62,823 nucleotides of DNA from CAVVEQ01 sp963747315. Its GTDB lineage: Bacteria; Chloroflexota; Anaerolineae; Anaerolineales; Anaerolineaceae. The translations under genes and the position numbers were made by a program. The stretch covers positions 1-62,823 of the forward strand of contig CAVVEQ010000009.1 of the NCBI GenBank assembly GCA_963747315.1. Reading direction: 5' to 3'. Under the pieces are notes generated by a model that was not told the origin of the DNA, did no database searches, and saw only the letters and a program-made list of their open reading frames with translations. Position 1 is the first letter of the stretch; each line of letters begins with the position of its first letter. Below are positions 61,531-62,823 of this stretch, in pieces.

Positions 61531-62823
61531 TCGCTGGCAGCAGCTTAGGGAGATATTCTGGGCGGCGCTGGAAAAGGAGCCTGCGGATCGCGCCGCTTTC
61601 CTTGACCACTCATGCGGCAGCGATCCGAGTTTGAGAAAGGAAGTCCAGGCGCTTCTGGCCGACTATGATCGCGAGCAGTTTCCTGGATAAGCCGGCCCGG
61701 GAAGCCGTGCCGGAACTGTTTGAAAATGAGACGGCCGAGACGCTCATTGGCAGCCAGCTGGGCCCATATACCGTGCGTGGTGAAATCGGAAGAGGAGGCA
61801 TGGGGGTGGTGTACCTGGCGCACGACACACGGCTGGACCGGCCTGTCGCGATCAAAATGCTTGCGCCGCAATACACCAGGGACGCACAGCAACGAGAACG
61901 TTTGAAGAGGGAAGCGCGCGCCGCTGCGAGGCTATCGCATCCCGGCATTGCCACGGTGTATTCGCTCGATGAGTTCGATGACAGCGTCTGCATCGTTACC
62001 GAATACGTGCAGGGTCTCACCCTGCGTCAAATCATGTCCAGGGGACAACTGACCTTTGTCCAGGTCCTGGATATCTCGATCCAGATCGCACGCGGGCTTC
62101 TGGCAGCCCACGCGGAGGGGATTGTGCACCGCGATCTGAAACCCGAGAATGTCATCCGCACGGAATCGGGAATCGTCAAAATCCTCGACTTCGGTCTGGC
62201 CAGAGTGGAGCCCAGGGATGGGGCCGCTTCGAATCCGCGCCTGACACAGTCGGGGGTGTTTCTGGGAACGCCTGCCTATGCATCCCCGAACAGCTGCTTG
62301 GCTCCACGGTTGACCGGAACTCCGACCTATTTTCCTTCGGCATCATGATGTATGAGATGGCCTCGGGCAGGCATCCGTTCAAGACTTCGGACTCGATGTC
62401 CATGATCTCGCGGATCCTGCGGGCCGAAGCGCCCGATCTTATGCAAGCGAGCTCTGCGGTGCATCCCGGTTTCGCGCGCATAGTACGGCGCTGCATGAAC
62501 AAGAATGCTTCGGATCGCTATGCCGGCACTCGGGATCTGCTGGCGGATTGGAGAACCTATTGGGAGCGCCATCCGAGAAACCGGCAGTTCGCGCAACCGC
62601 TCCACTATGGTGGTGGCAGTTCCATCAGGCTTGCGCGGGTTTCGGCTACTACGCAATGCTGTATCCCCTGTGGTGGGTCAAGGAGAAGCTCGGAGGCATC
62701 GAGGGATCCCTGCTGTTTTTTCCTGCGCTCATAGCGGTAGGGATCGCTGCAAACCTGCGGCTGCATCTCTGGTTTACATCGCGCTATTATATTTCCGAAC
62801 TTGCAGAACAGCGCCGGAAGGTG
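61520..62823 (+). CDS. Membrane-linked Ser/Thr protein kinase, 3' end outside the window (frame broken three times)
   Basis: It starts at ATG 61520 inside the end of the sigma gene: MNPDRWQQLREIFWAALEKEP. Frame breaks near 61678, 62290 and 62605 separate pieces that together carry the kinase motifs GRGGMGVVYLA, the Lys in PVAIKML, HRDLKPENV, DFGLA, PEQLLGSTVDRNSDLFSFGI and SGRHPF. After the kinase domain a linker leads to a membrane part (FFPALIAVGIAANLRLHLWF) in the last frame, open to the right edge. TIGR02999-type sigma factors are commonly followed by exactly such a kinase. Confidence 0.8.

Overview
The window looks like a metagenome-derived contig from a Chloroflexota (Anaerolineae-type) bacterium. 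The evidence is a very large MalT-like LuxR regulator, Thr/Pro-rich secreted proteins with TPT repeats, a V4R plus roadblock gene pair, an AbiEii-type module with a small partner, a DUF4173 protein, and a CAP-domain gene nested in a gatCAB operon. No lineage assignment could be tested here. The last ~5 kb (from ~57.64 kb) changes style: a GH3/beta-lactamase fusion, DinB, a TIGR02999-like ECF sigma factor and a Ser/Thr kinase, a set typical of Acidobacteria. Two unrelated genes are each cut at the junction, so this part may be a chimeric join or a real rearrangement.

Layout. 0-3.9 kb: a leftward cluster with a DszB-like (sulfinate desulfinase family) protein, a crotonase, a rhodanese, a BASS-type transporter and a gene running off the left edge. 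3.9-11.4 kb: small membrane/stress proteins, then a B12-binding radical SAM enzyme, a MalT-like regulator with a candidate shared operator, and a tagatose-bisphosphate aldolase-like enzyme. 11.5-17.7 kb: ECF sigma/anti-sigma pair, SixA-like phosphatase, acyltransferase, YfcC-type and MFS carriers. 17.9-18.1 kb: tRNA-Phe followed by partial tandem copies of its own 3' half. 19-27 kb: YabE-like and RsmA (neighbours as in Bacillus), GT2, V4R/roadblock, nitroreductase, MBL hydrolase, MutY, PCMT. 27-31 kb: sugar ABC transporter. 31.7-35.5 kb: RNase J, DnaA and a candidate origin region. 35.5-42.6 kb: membrane and small genes with a coupled three-gene unit. 43.3-47.9 kb: gatC-gatA-CAP-gatB. 48-50.4 kb: two adjacent class-V aminotransferase-related genes that look complementary. 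51-53.3 kb: HIT, diacylglycerol kinase, PlsC. 53.4-55 kb: initiator tRNA with a decaying array of tRNA 3' ends plus terminators, around a small AbiEii-type module. 55-57.6 kb: AraC/GyrI regulator and the C-terminal two thirds of a Ca-type P-ATPase.

At least 16 sites show a single-base frame break inside otherwise well-conserved proteins, several next to homopolymers and on both sides of the 57.64-kb junction. I read most of these as assembly or sequencing indels rather than pseudogenes, and annotate the affected genes as one interrupted CDS. Several genes have a -10-like hexamer only 6-9 bases before the ATG and no Shine-Dalgarno, suggesting leaderless transcripts.

Most interesting for follow-up are: the DszB-like cluster with all three catalytic positions retained; the apparent split of a SufS-type enzyme into two complementary genes; the tRNA-tail/terminator arrays and the module lodged in one of them; and the repeated 11-bp-spaced TGTA element before two genes next to the MalT-like regulator.
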